DNA of 64,000 nucleotides, from NCBI GenBank assembly GCA_030710605.1, contig CP092863.1, forward strand, positions 105,386,099 to 105,450,098, written 5' to 3'. A model generated the notes under the pieces. It had not been told where the DNA came from. It saw only the letters and a program-made list of their open reading frames with translations, and did not search any database. Origin of the DNA: Cordylochernes scorpioides (taxonomy: Eukaryota > Arthropoda > Arachnida > Pseudoscorpiones > Chernetidae). The translations under genes and the position numbers were made by a program. Below, one piece after another: positions 32,363-42,936 of the stretch (its first letter is position 1; every line of letters begins with the position of its first letter).

Positions 32363-34255
32363 TGGACCTTGGCATAGGCCACAAGGAAACCTATTGGCGA
32401 CGCCAGGGATGCATAATCTGGACCTTGGCATAGGCCGCAAGGAAACCTATTGGCGACGCCAGGGCTACAAAATCTGGACCTTGGCAAAGGCCGCAAGGAA
32501 ACCTATTGGCGACGCCAGGGCTGCAAAATCTGGACCTTGGCATAGGCAGCAAGGAAACCTTTTGGCGACGCCAGGGCTGCAAAATCTGGACTTTGGTATA
32601 GGCTGCAAGGAAACCTATTGGCGACGCCAGGGCTGCAAAATCTGGACCTTGGAATAGGCAGCAAGGAGACCTATTGGCGACGCCAGGGCTGCAAAATCTG
32701 GGCCTCAACATAGGCAGCAAAGGAATCTATTGGCGACGCCAGGGTTACAAAATCTGGACCATGGCATAGGCCGCAAGGAAACCTATTGGCGACGCCAGGG
32801 CTGCAAAATCTGGACCTTGGCATAGGCAGCAAGGAAACCTCTTGGCGACGCCAGGGCTGCAAAATCTGGACTTTGGTATAAGCTGCAAGGAAACCTATTG
32901 GCGACGCCAGGGCTGCAAAATCTGGACCTTGGCATAGGCAGCAAGGAGACCTATTGGCGACGCCAGGGCTACAAAATCTGGACCTTGACATAGGGGCAAG
33001 GAAACCTATTGGCGACGCCAGGGCTGCAAAATCTGGACCTTGGCATAGGCCGCAAGGAAACCTATTGGCGACGCCAGGGCTGCAAAATCTGGACCTTGGC
33101 AGAGGCAGCAAGGAACTCTATTGGCGACGCCAGGGCTGCAAAATCTGGACCTTGGCATAGGCAGCAAGGAAACCTATTGGCGACGCCAGGGCTGCAAAAT
33201 CTGGGCCTCAACATAGGCAGCAAGGAACTCTATTGGCGACGCCAGAACTGCAAAATCTGGGCCTTAAAATAGGCAGCAAGGAACTCTATTGGCGACGGCA
33301 GGGCTGCAAAATCTGGGCCTTAACATAGGCAGCAAGGAACCCTATTGGCGACGACAGGGCTGCAAAATCTGGACCTTAACATAGGCAGCAAGGAACTCTA
33401 TTGGCGACGCCAGGGCTGCAAAATCTGTGCCTTAAAATAGGCAGCAAGGAAACCTATTGGCGACGCCAGGGCTGCAAAATCTGGACCTTGGCATAGGCAG
33501 CAAGGAACCCTATTGGCGACGCCAGGGCTGCAAAATCTGGACCTCAACATAGGCAGCAAGGAAACCTATTGCCGACGTCAGGGCTGCAAAATCTGGACCT
33601 TAACATAGGCAGCAAGGAAACCTATTGGCGACGCCAGGGCTGCAAAATCTGGGCCTCAACATAGGCAGCAAAAGAATCTATTGGCGGCGCCAGGGCTGCA
33701 AAATCTGGGCCTTGGCATAGGCAGCAGGGAACCCTATTGGCGACGCCAGGGCTGCAAAATCTGGACCTTGGCATAGGGGCAAGGAAACCTATTGGCGACG
33801 CCTGGGCTGCAAATCTGGTACTTGGTATAGGCTGCAAGGAAACATATTGGCGGCGCCAAGGCTGCAAAATCTGGTACTTGGTATAGGCAGCAAGGAAACC
33901 TATTGGCGTCGACAGGGCTGCAAAATCTGGACCTTGGCATAGGCCGCAAGGAAACCTATTGGCGACACCAGGGCTGCCAAATCTGGTACTTGGTATAGGC
34001 TGCAAGGAACCCTATTGGCGGCGCAAAGGCTGCAAAATCTGGACCTTGGCATAGGCCGCAATGAAACCTATTGGCGACGCCAGGGCTGCAAAATCTGGAC
34101 CTTGGCATAGGCCGCAAGGAAACCTATTGGCGACGCCAGGGCTGCAAAATCCGGACCTTGGCATAGGCAGCAAGGAAACCTATTGGCGACGCCAGGGCTG
34201 CAAAATCTGGACCTTGGCATAGGCAGCAAGGAAACCTATTGGCGGCGCCAGCCAT
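32362..34255. repeat. 56-bp satellite array, about 34 copies
   Basis: Unit: GGACCTTGGCATAGGC, NGCAAGGAAACCTATTGGCG, ACGCCAGGGCTGCAAAATCT. Variants affect CCTTGGC/CCTCAAC/CCTTAAC and AAACC/AACTC. Because 56 is not a multiple of 3, all six frames read through for long distances; the resulting frames (such as 32671-33111 minus) are artefacts. Left junction is in the BEL LTR, right junction is GGCGGCGCCAGCC. Confidence 0.97.
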
Positions 34256-35962
34256 CTGTGCTTAATATGATGAACTATTTTAAAAGGGAATTCTCCTGTT
34301 TCGCAATATAAAAATAGTGTATATTCAACAAACAATACCCAACTCTTTTTTAAAGAGCCATTGCAGAAACATTAAATGTTGGCCCACTAGCGATATCCAA
34401 ACGTTTAAAAACCAATGAAAGCATTCAAAAGCAAGAAAATCAGATGACTGTACGTTAAATTTTAATAAAACCTAAAAACGCTATTAGACCTGTAAGTAGT
34501 AGCTCAGAAACACACAAAGGAAATAATTATTATTCATTAAATCATGACACGGGATAAAAGTTAAGCACAAAAAAACATTGTGTAGGCTTAGACATTTTTC
34601 GACATCGTTTTCCAGGCATATTAATCTTTGTTTCAATTTCATGCTGTGAATATTTGGTAGAATCAGCTAGTTGAAGTGTACCCACGTGGACAAAACTTTT
34701 GGAAGAGGAAAGTCTTTTTTGTAGCCGGTAGTTCACATTTTTAAGAAGACAGAGGTTGTTCACACTTGGCTATCTCGTATGTCTTCAATAAAGAAAACTG
34801 TAATATATTTCAGAGTTATTGTCTGAATCCCGACATACATGTTAAAAGATACAACTTCCTTAAGTGTTGTCCATGAGTGTTTTTTTTCTGAGTTATTGTT
34901 GAATCCCAATATACATGCTAAAAGGTACAACTTCCTTAAGTTTTGTCCATGAGTTCATTTCGCGTCCAAGCTAACGAAACCATCACCAGAGAACGCTATC
35001 AATTAAAAAAAATAAGCCGCACATTGAAACAAAAAATCCCGATTGTGCGAAAAGACACGGAAAAATTAGCAGCTTTCAATTAAGATGTCCCATCTCACCC
35101 TTCATAGTCACCTGATATTGCTTCTTATGATATCTAAATTTCTCGATCAATTATTCATAATCTGCCTGAAGAATGCTTCCTTTGTGAACATACAGAAATT
35201 TGGGTCATTTCGTGGATAGCCTCTAAAAATGATTCGTACTATGGACGTTAATGCTATCCAATACCTGAGAAATGTTTTACCTAACGATATACAATATTTT
35301 AAATACACAATCTGTAATCATTTCTCTACTATAAAGTCATTTTTAAATCAAATAATCATTTTTTCAAATTAATGTACACCCTATATAAACTTCTATTTTT
35401 ATTCTAGAATGTTTAAATATGTTAAAATGTATATTAATGTTTCAAATATAAATACTTAATAATATATAAACAAAACTAATTTTTGGCGGGAAAAACTACA
35501 TCGCAGACGATATTTAAAAAAAGGTCGACCTCATTTACGTCTGAATAGAGATATACATTAAGTCATTTTCTCTCAACAACAATAAAAAAAATCAAATTAC
35601 ATAATCCAATCTTAACTAAATCTTCTCTTTAAAAAAAAAAGATCTCCAGAAGATTCTAGACTTCGATAGGATCGTCTGATTCTTAATCAAACGAGGCGTA
35701 GAGGCAATTAAGTCCTAAATGGGCTACACCCATCTTGTGACGTCACAACCCCGTCCAATCAAATCCCTGCAAGAAAAAATCTGCATTTATTTTAACCTTT
35801 AAAATGGCTTTTTTGGGCAGAATATTTTATAGCAGAAGATTTAGGTTGAATATTATAATGGCATCATTTATGCTCTTTTTTATACGTACTAGAATTCTGT
35901 ATCTCTCAAGTGTATTAAATACGCTGAATTTGAATATTTATCTGTTATATTCTCTTATAATG
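34256..35962. other. AT-rich intergenic sequence with MITE fragments
   Basis: 34735-34957 carries two truncated ends of the 18488 MITE family (CTTCCTTAAGTTTTGTCCATG and a variant) plus the body text CACTTGGCTATCTCGT. The rest shows no gene; the short frames here (34542-34763 minus, 35804-36052 plus) have no recognisable motif. Confidence 0.5.
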
Positions 35963-36217
35963 TACACCCATACCTCGCTTTGCATCGGGGTTACGTTCCA
36001 AAAAAAAAAAAACACGACGCAAATTGAAACTACGCAAAGTGAAAATATGTGAAGGCGCAATTAAAAACAAAGGTGTTGCCATATTTTAGGAAAAAAAATT
36101 AAAGACTCGAATCCAAAACAACGCAACTTCGAAAATCTAACGACGCACAGTGAAAATCAGTAAAAATTAAGCAGCGACGCAACTTCCAAAAAAAACGCAA
36201 AACGAGGTATTGGTGTA
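35963..36217 (+). mobile_element. MITE with Tigger/pogo-like termini
   Basis: Starts TACACCCATACCTCGCTTTG and ends CGAGGTATTGGTGTA, inverted repeats of about 15 bp. The 255-bp body repeats 'ACGCAA..T' motifs. The TACA..TACCTCG terminus is typical of pogo/Tigger-type elements. No transposase is present. Confidence 0.65.
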
Positions 36218-36281
36218 TGTCAAATTGAATTTTGTGTGAGATTCTTTTCAAATATTTCAATAATATATATAATATCGAGTT

Positions 36282-36398
36282 AAAAAGTTTCTTTCAATTT
36301 TAAATTTGCAAGTTTTCGAGCCAATATACTGCTCTTCAACGGGCAAATACCCTATGTACAGCTTGCAAATTTAAAATTAAAAGAAACTTTTTACCTGA
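36282..36398. repeat. Inverted repeat around a 48-bp centre
   Basis: TTAAAAAGTTTCTTTCAATT ... TTTGCAAG is mirrored by CTTGCAAATTTAAAATTAAA ... CTTTTTAC. The centre includes GCTCTTCAACGGGCAAATACCC. Likely a terminal piece of a PLE-type element. Confidence 0.55.
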
Positions 36399-36464
36399 TT
36401 TTTATTTTTCCTTTTTCAAATAATTTCTGGGTAACTATTTCTCACATAAAATATATATAATATA

Positions 36465-36892
36465 ATAATGTGTATATAAAAATAGTATTTATTATTAAGT
36501 TGTTAACGTGATAATCCTTTTGAAGGACTGACAAGTCCGAAAGCTTGAAAATAAAAAGTTACACAAGATACTTAACCCTGAAAGCTTCATTTATTTTATA
36601 ATAGGCTAAATATATATTATAATATTGCTAATATATATTTTATCATATTAAATATAAGGTATAACTTGAAGCCTAATTGATTTTTAAAGTAATTAATGGG
36701 ATATATGTTATTCATATTGTTCTTAATTTTTATTAAAACATATTTAGCCTATTATAAAATAAATGAAGCTTTCAGGGTTAAGTATCTTGTGTAACTTTTT
36801 ATTTTCAAGCTTTCGGACTTGTCAGTCCTTCAAAAGGATTATCACGTTAACAACTTAATAATAAATACTATTTTTATATACACATTATTATA
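36465..36892. repeat. Long palindrome with hammerhead-like PLE motif
   Basis: Near-perfect arms of about 155 bp (36465-36620, 36735-36892). Each arm contains TTTTGAAGGACTGACAAGTC then CGAAAGCTTG. GGAC/GTCC form a 4-bp stem followed by GAA-AGCT-T, matching the stem II/GAAA/minimal stem III half of a hammerhead. The CTGANGA half is degenerate. Confidence 0.7.
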
Positions 36893-37142
36893 TTTTTAAT
36901 TAAAAAGGCATATATTGGATCAAAATATCATTTATTTCACCAATATTTCAGTTGACTGAGCGCCAACCTTTATCAAGATGTTATAACATATTTAAAGTGT
37001 GTCAACAACAAATTCAGCGCCACGTAATGTTGTTGATACACATTAAATATGTTATAACACCTTGATAAAGGTTGGCGTTCAGTCAACTGAAATATTGGTA
37101 ATATAAATGATATTTTGATCTATAAATGCCTTTTTAATTAAA
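36893..37142. repeat. PLE terminal-repeat hairpin with hammerhead-like motif
   Basis: Inverted halves start AATTAAAAAGGCATATATTG. Each half holds CACCTTGATAAAGGTTGGCG ... GTCAACTGAAATATTGGT (plus strand 37057-37099, minus strand 36939-36981). To the right TTATGGATTGCTCTATTTTC equals the PLE start-codon region at 50727. It directly abuts the preceding palindrome. Confidence 0.7.
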
Positions 37143-37515
37143 GATTTATTTATGGATTGCTCTATTTTCAAAACATTATTATATATTGAGAGAGGAATAT
37201 ATTACGTTATTTCTGTTTGAAATATGATATTCAGCCTATCTTTCATACCATTTTAGTTTTAATAGTTAGTGTCTAAATTTAAATATAGATGTACTATTTA
37301 TATTTTCACTGAAATCTAAAATAGTTTCTAAAATCAATATTTTGTTTGCTGACTCTATTCATCATTTCATTGTCAGAGAGATATAAAGTTCTGAAGCACA
37401 AAGAGATTAAAATATCACAAAATTATATACATATTTATGGACTAGGAAAAGTTCTACATAGCTAAGTCTCAGAGCTGCATAACTCCACAAGACCTAAACG
37501 GGAAACCGTGGTAAA
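37143..37515. other. AT-rich intergenic sequence
   Basis: Apart from the PLE start-like stretch at its left end, no repeat or gene is recognised. Confidence 0.45.
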
Positions 37516-37529
37516 TCCATGTCATAATT

Positions 37530-38145
37530 TGTACATAACTGGATGCAAACCCGCCCCAATATGTATGCAATGTATGTTTTAAAAGATTTTAATAAAGACA
37601 AGGCTTAAGAAATCTGGGAGAGAAAGGCCATCAAAGAGGAAGCAATCATTAGCAAGTTTTATTATCCAGGAACTCATAAAACTGGGTTCAAGAACCTAGC
37701 ATTTCCTGGACCATGTCAGAACAAGCTAAGAACAAAGAATTAGCAGAGACCCAATGAGAGTATAGGAGCATTAGTTAGGAACCAATGGGAATCGAGCACC
37801 CCTGGAAATTCATCCAATGAGAGCCCGGAATAGCTTTCGTCTTAAATCGGGAACGAAGTATAGGCAGTCGGGAGATCGCCGCCGTTGAGACCAGTTTGGA
37901 GCCAATCCCATCTCCTCAACCCCTCAGATAAGTCAATCCTCAATCATGTGAACAGTTATAGTCAATAGCCAACTCAGATCAATAGCTTCAACTCCTTTTC
38001 TCCCTAGATTGCTAGCCTTTTTCAACTCAACTCTGTGTCCTCGTTATTTTCCCTTGTGAATACCTTACCAACTCAGCAAACGACTGCGCCCACCACAAAC
38101 AATCAACTCAGCCAACTTCAAAAGGTAATTCGCACCGATCCCACA
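37530..38145 (+). repeat. 5' LTR of the Gypsy-type element
   Basis: Starts TGTACATAACTGG, ends CCGATCCCACA. Contains AATAAAGAC near 37590, CCAATGAGAG/CCAATGGG boxes and 'TTAAATCGGGAACGAAG'. A diverged minus-strand copy is at 50049-50675. Confidence 0.88.
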
Positions 38146-38161
38146 GTGAGTCGACAGGATA
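38146..38161 (+). promoter_or_regulatory. PBS-like sequence shared by several LTR families
   Basis: GTG then AGTCGACAGGATA directly after the LTR. The same 13-mer follows the LTRs at 14566 (minus) and 21515. It lacks the usual TGG start, so priming may involve an internal tRNA region. Confidence 0.5.
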
Positions 38162-38163
38162 AA

Positions 38164-38478
38164 ATGGAAAACAAACGAGACCAAGTAGCGAAAAGTAACG
38201 GCGACGATTTAGCGGAGAAAAGGAAAACCGCAAGACGCACCCTGGCAGCGATTATAATACAGTTGACGGTCGCCCTCCAAGGAGTGAGGTCTACCCGACG
38301 AGACGAGGACCGGAGCTCCGCCTGCGGGACAGACGCCGCCCACGCCCCCACCCCAGGCCGGAAGATGGACGGAGATGCCACCGCCGCCATGTGGCCGAGC
38401 GATCTGACGCGCCACTCCGAGGAACCATCACCCACCATGCCGGATCCCTACACCAGTATCCAGAAAAAAACCAAGTAG
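38164..38478 (+). CDS. Putative gag-leader frame
   Basis: From ATG 38164 a 104-codon frame reads MENKRDQVAKSNGDD, then a basic KRKTARRTLAAIIIQ segment and a Pro/Ser/Asp-rich tail. The longer open frame begins inside the LTR at 38035, but an ATG just after the PBS is the better start. No zinc knuckle or capsid signature; probably a gag remnant or accessory frame. Confidence 0.35.
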   Translation: MENKRDQVAKSNGDDLAEKRKTARRTLAAIIIQLTVALQGVRSTRRDEDRSSACGTDAAHAPTPGRKMDGDATAAMWPSDLTRHSEEPSPTMPDPYTSIQKKTK

Positions 38479-38551
38479 GTGGACTGTACCATCCCAACAA
38501 GCTCGACACTCGAACGCAAAGCAGTGCAAATAGCCCAAAATTTACACACGA

Positions 38552-39733
38552 GTGCACGGGCAGTGCAAACGGCCCCGACCCAGCAGCACGCCCGGCGTCC
38601 CACGCCGCCACCCCATGCCGAAGACGTACCAGCCGCGCAGAACTTTCGGAACTGAGGTAGGAAGGCAACGTCAACCCTTTGGCGTCAAGAAATTGACGCT
38701 GAAACTGTTTCTAACCCCTGATCTGCCATTCCCATTTTTAATTGACACAGGCGCAAGCTTGAATATAGTGCCATATAATCTGTACAATATGTTAAAAACT
38801 CACCTCCCTTATTTAAAATTAAAAGAACAGTCTCTAGATCTACAGACCCTAAATGGTCTTGCAAAAACAATAGGTAAACTGACCCTCCCTCTGACAATAG
38901 GTAAAATATCTAGAAAAGAGAATTTCCACGTGGAGGAAGCACCTCTGCCATTTGGAATTCTCAGCATAAATACCCTCCATCATTTTAAAATAACAATAGA
39001 TTTTAACCAAGGCACTATATTCCAACTTGGCGCCCCATTGTCTACCCCTACCTACCATTTTCACCATGTACCCAATGAATGCACATATTGGGAGTGCCAA
39101 GCAATGCCACAAAAAACCAACAATACGTCCAAACCTTGCGCACATGGCACCCAATGCGCGCATCCATTGGTCAAAACCCAATCACCCATCTGCCAATCTA
39201 GTCACGCGCCCGCACAACACAACTTTTTCACTAAGGCCAATTGCCTTTACTATATGCCCTCAACTCACAAGGCCACAACGGCTTCAAATCACAACGACAA
39301 TGCACAAATTGCGTCCCCCCAACAGGACAACATTAAACACACACATGACCACACGTCACCACACGACCCTCACGCACGTGTACATCGCAACAAACACGAC
39401 ACTCACAACAACAATACACAGACAGTATCCATCCAACAGGACGACTTTCACCACACTAAACACACACGTGTCCATACGTCGCCACACAACAGTAACACGC
39501 ACAACCAGCGCAACAAGCGCGACACTCGCACCAAAAGACGACAACACCAAGCAAACACATGCACAAACACGGCCAATACCACCACACCATCTGCACGAAA
39601 CATAGAGACAATCCACGCCACCAAACAACCACACAATCGCAAAACATTGCGATCTTTCTTAAGCGCTGTGAACGCTTACAAAAAGTTCATTCCGGACCAC
39701 GCCCGCTTGCGGACGCCTTTGTCAACCTTCTAA
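38552..39733 (+). CDS. Gypsy aspartic protease followed by His/Thr-rich stretch and RT thumb piece
   Basis: 393 codons. Residues 45-160 are a retropepsin: FLIDTGASLNIVPYNLY has the D-T-G triad at about 65-67, and PFGILSINTLHHFKITIDF is the C-terminal strand. Residues 185-360 are His/Asn/Thr-rich (HDHTSPHDPHARVHRNKHD, RNKRDTRTKRRQHQ) with no RT motif. The end (LRSFLSAVNAYKKFIPDHAR) is the thumb/connection block of Gypsy RT. The palm with YxDD has therefore been replaced by CA-rich repeat sequence. Confidence 0.75.
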   Translation: MHGQCKRPRPSSTPGVPRRHPMPKTYQPRRTFGTEVGRQRQPFGVKKLTLKLFLTPDLPFPFLIDTGASLNIVPYNLYNMLKTHLPYLKLKEQSLDLQTLNGLAKTIGKLTLPLTIGKISRKENFHVEEAPLPFGILSINTLHHFKITIDFNQGTIFQLGAPLSTPTYHFHHVPNECTYWECQAMPQKTNNTSKPCAHGTQCAHPLVKTQSPICQSSHAPAQHNFFTKANCLYYMPSTHKATTASNHNDNAQIASPQQDNIKHTHDHTSPHDPHARVHRNKHDTHNNNTQTVSIQQDDFHHTKHTRVHTSPHNSNTHNQRNKRDTRTKRRQHQANTCTNTANTTTPSARNIETIHATKQPHNRKTLRSFLSAVNAYKKFIPDHARLRTPLSTF

Positions 39734-40134
39734 AAAGGGATGTCATGTGGGTCTGGGATAAAGATGCCAGAAAGCGTTCACTAGCCTGAAAGAAAGCCTT
39801 ACAACACACCCCACGTTACACCTTTACCAGGAAGGTCTGCCATGCCAGGTGTACTGTAACGCCTCAACACTCGGCATCGCAGGCGTCCTCAAACAGGTCT
39901 ACCCTGATGGGAAGACCTATACAGTTCAGAATTTCAGCCGCGCTCTGCGTGCACACGAACGAAATTATCCCATGTCTCAACTACGATGCCTAGCAATTGT
40001 GGAAAGTGTGGATAATTTCCGTGTCAGTTTGATGGACAGAAAATTTACAATATTTTCTGACCATCACGCATTGCAGTGGCTGAAAGAGATCAAAACCCGT
40101 CAGGCAGACTATTTCGATGGAGATTAAGGCTATC
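39662..40134 (+). pseudogene. Gypsy RNase H, frameshifted and catalytically altered
   Basis: RDVMWVWDKDARK (frame 1) continues as FTSLKESLTTHPTLHLY and QVYCNASTLGIAGVLKQV (frame 3), so shifts lie near 39735 and 39768. The first RNase H acidic position is Asn (YCNAS where DAS is usual) and the Glu helix reads SQLRCLAIV. FSDHHALQWL keeps the third Asp. Two of the acidic residues appear lost, so activity is unlikely. Confidence 0.75.
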
Positions 40135-40923
40135 GAGATACGAATATGAGGTCCGTAGCATAAATGGAGTACAACAATTTGAAACGGTCGCCATACTTCA
40201 TAACCCGTTCTGTGGCTTCTTAGACGCCGCCCTCATTAAGAGCCATCAGCCTTCCCCATCGGGAAAGTCTAGCTTGACCATGGATCACAATGGACTGCAT
40301 ACCGTTTCCCGAAAAGGTGTAACTAAAATTATAGTTCCAAAATCGCTCACAAACAAACTACTTAAATCCGTCCACACACAACACAACCATCCAGACAACT
40401 CAAAGATGACGAGACTCATCTCTGCTCAATATATTGGCAGAACATGACACAAGACATTGGACAACAGGTAAAAACCTGTCCCACCTGCCAATTCGCAAGA
40501 AGTGTCGATGAATCCAACCCACCTCTACAAAGAGACACCGATACAGCCCACAGAAACAAACTAAATCCGTACACAAAACACACCACACACACAATACAAA
40601 CAATACCGAAATTACACCACCTACGACAGAGAAACGATTGCACATTTTCACTTAAAACACCTACACCCGACATTTCTTCAACAGAATCCTTGACCACCAA
40701 ACTGACGGACAGCGAACCTGACAGTCAATTAGATCCTACCATTTTGTCCAAAAAACGATTTACGCAATTCACCCACAGTAACAAGAAATACGACATAGGA
40801 CAACAACAAACACACCCCGTTCCAAAACCACCACAAACAATAGAAGTCCAACCAGATATCCCAGAGCCACAATTCATGGCAAAAACATGGAAGAAGATGT
40901 GCCAATATCCCATTTTCACCTAA
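40076..40923 (+). pseudogene. Gypsy integrase N-terminal zinc finger without DDE core
   Basis: Two overlapping frames. The first has SRYEYEVRSINGVQQFETVA, then VHTQHNHPDNSKMTRLI (HH). The second (from 40444) has MTQDIGQQVKTCPTCQFARS (CC), completing an H2C2 finger. What follows is Thr/Pro/His-rich text (TDTAHRNKLNPYTKHTTHT, PDISSTESLTTKLTDSEPD) with no DDE core and no chromodomain. Confidence 0.7.
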
Positions 40924-41267
40924 TCTCTGTTATTTGCCTGCTATTTCTACCCTATGGACTCGTCCCATTTTTATTCATCGTTCACATGCTAATTTATACC
41001 CTACCCTACCATCGGCTGTACCAGCTGCAGGAAGCAGTCTTCCATATAGGAAATTCCGTCTTAAAATCCATCTTCCATATAGGAAAATCCGTCTTAAAAT
41101 CCATCTTCCATATAGGAACTTCCATCTATGAAGCCATCTCCCATATAGGAAATTCCGTCCATGAAGCCATCTTCCCTATGGGCCAAGTCATTGTAGAACT
41201 CCTAGACATTCTATGGGAGATTCTCGCGGAAAATTTAGACAAACTTAAAGGGCCTCGAACCAACTAA
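40887..41267 (+). CDS. Small membrane-protein frame with 11-residue repeats
   Basis: 126 codons between pol and the 3' LTR, the position of an env-like frame. Residues 8-42 form a long hydrophobic stretch (ISVICLLFLPYGLVPFLFIV), one or two membrane segments. Then five 11-residue repeats of the form FHIGNSVLKSI, FHIGKSVLKSI, FHIGTSIYEAI and so on. The C-terminus is acidic/amphipathic (VELLDILWEILAENLDKL). No fusion peptide, furin site or cysteine pattern is visible, so an envelope role is not supported. Function unknown. Confidence 0.45.
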   Translation: MEEDVPISHFHLISVICLLFLPYGLVPFLFIVHMLIYTLPYHRLYQLQEAVFHIGNSVLKSIFHIGKSVLKSIFHIGTSIYEAISHIGNSVHEAIFPMGQVIVELLDILWEILAENLDKLKGPRTN

Positions 41268-41269
41268 GA

Positions 41270-42936
41270 AGAAACAAAAACGATGCCGGAGGGAGAAGCC
41301 CACCAATTCAATTAGGGCACCGTGCAAAGATCAATTAGGAGAGCGGATGTCGGTCATATTCCCCCGCTCGCGACAAAGACGCCCGCCATTCTTCCGGCCT
41401 CAAATTACGCCAGCAGGGAACCGTGGGCCCCTCTTGGCCGACAGCTAAATGGAGGTCACCAGCGCGCCCTCCCCGATATGGACACATTTTAGCGTCACCC
41501 ATCTTGGGATTCCAGTTCGAGCTACATATCGACTTTTACAAGATACACAATTTAATAATATTAATAACAAAAGACTTGATACGTTACAAACACATCCCAA
41601 TGAGTTTTACATTTCTATTCTTATTTTTCTGTTTCTAAAGACTTTCAAAACTCTACCTTTTTCCACACTAAGCCCATATCCAACTACACCTAGACACCAC
41701 AGACCTTCGACTTTTAATAACATTTTTTAAACAATATCACACATTAACATACTACATTCGGCCTTGAGATCTCGAAAAACAACACAAACACAAAGACGTA
41801 ATACACGTAAGGTTAATTAGATTCCCATGTCTCCTGTATACACAATATAAAGCACAATTGGGAAAGATCATGTTTCTACCCAAGAGTCGCACGGGACAGA
41901 CAAAAAATCTACGAGGCATAGCGTGACGTAGATTGTGGCATGTAATTTTGATTACAAATCGAGTTTGCGAACCTCGCTATACATATATTTTTTATATCAT
42001 TCATTTACATTATTTTCCTATGTTTAAATTCAAAATACTGAATCAAATTTACCATTTTTCATTAATTCAAATACTTATCATTTATTTTAATCAATTATTT
42101 ACCATTTATATAACCACTTCTTTTATTTTGTTCATAATTCAATAACTAAATAAATTTTTATCAACGAAAACTCACTGGTTTTCTTTTAAAATTAGATATT
42201 TTATTTTTTTTATTTGATTTACAAAAAGCCTTTTTCTTTTTCTTTTTTTTTTCTCATTCCCAATCTCGAGTACAAGATGGTTAGGCATTTCTTTTTTTTT
42301 CTCACCATGCAACAAAGCATTTTTCTTTCCTTTTTTTTCCATGCACCAAGCATTCACTTTGATTTCGTTCAACCTTTTTATTATTTTTGATTTCTCAAAA
42401 GACCTAATAGAACTCCCTCGATCTCATTCCTAATCTCGAGTAGAATATGATTGGGCATTTTTCTTTTTTCTCACCATGCAACAAGCATTCACTTTGATTT
42501 CGTTCAACTTTTTTTATTTTTGATTTCGCAAAAGACCTAATAGAACTCCCTCGATTTTCTTCCCAATCTCGAGTAGAATATGGTTAGGCATTTTTTTTTA
42601 CCATGCAACAAGGCATTCACTTTTATTTCTTCCAACTTTTATTTTGATTTCGCAAAAAGACCTAGTAGAATTCCCTCGACCTCATTCGCAATCTCGAGTA
42701 GAATATCGTTTAGGCGCATTGTCCTTTCTTTTTCCCCCGCTATGTACCATAGCATTCATTTTGATGTCTTACAATTAAAAATTTTTGATTTCTATTAATT
42801 ATACGCAAGCTATATATCATCAACACCATTCTCTTTTATCTCTTATATCACTACCAATGCTTGTATATAGCCTCTCTATAACCACAACTAATTTTCCACA
42901 AAAATTACTTTTTCCCTTTACAGAACTCACTCACTT
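41270..42936 (+). other. Non-coding 3' interior of the Gypsy-type element
   Basis: Becomes pyrimidine-rich. From about 42200 to 42780 a unit of roughly 130 bp repeats about four times (CCCAATCTCGAGTAGAATATG, GCATTCACTTTGATTTCG, GACCTAATAGAACTCCCTCG). No clear polypurine tract precedes the 3' LTR. Confidence 0.6.

Noticed and set aside
32245-34005. Long reading frames on both strands with repeated Gly/Arg/Trp-rich peptides
   Set aside because: They come from a 56-bp satellite that cycles through all three frames; not protein genes.
38118-38674. Minus-strand frames opposite the Gypsy leader, and minus frames at 39356-39647 and 40400-40700
   Set aside because: Shadows of the plus-strand element; Cys/Val-rich text comes from CA-rich sequence read backwards.
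40887-41267. Calling the membrane frame a retroviral envelope
   Set aside because: No cysteine pattern, cleavage site or fusion peptide visible; only its position is env-like.
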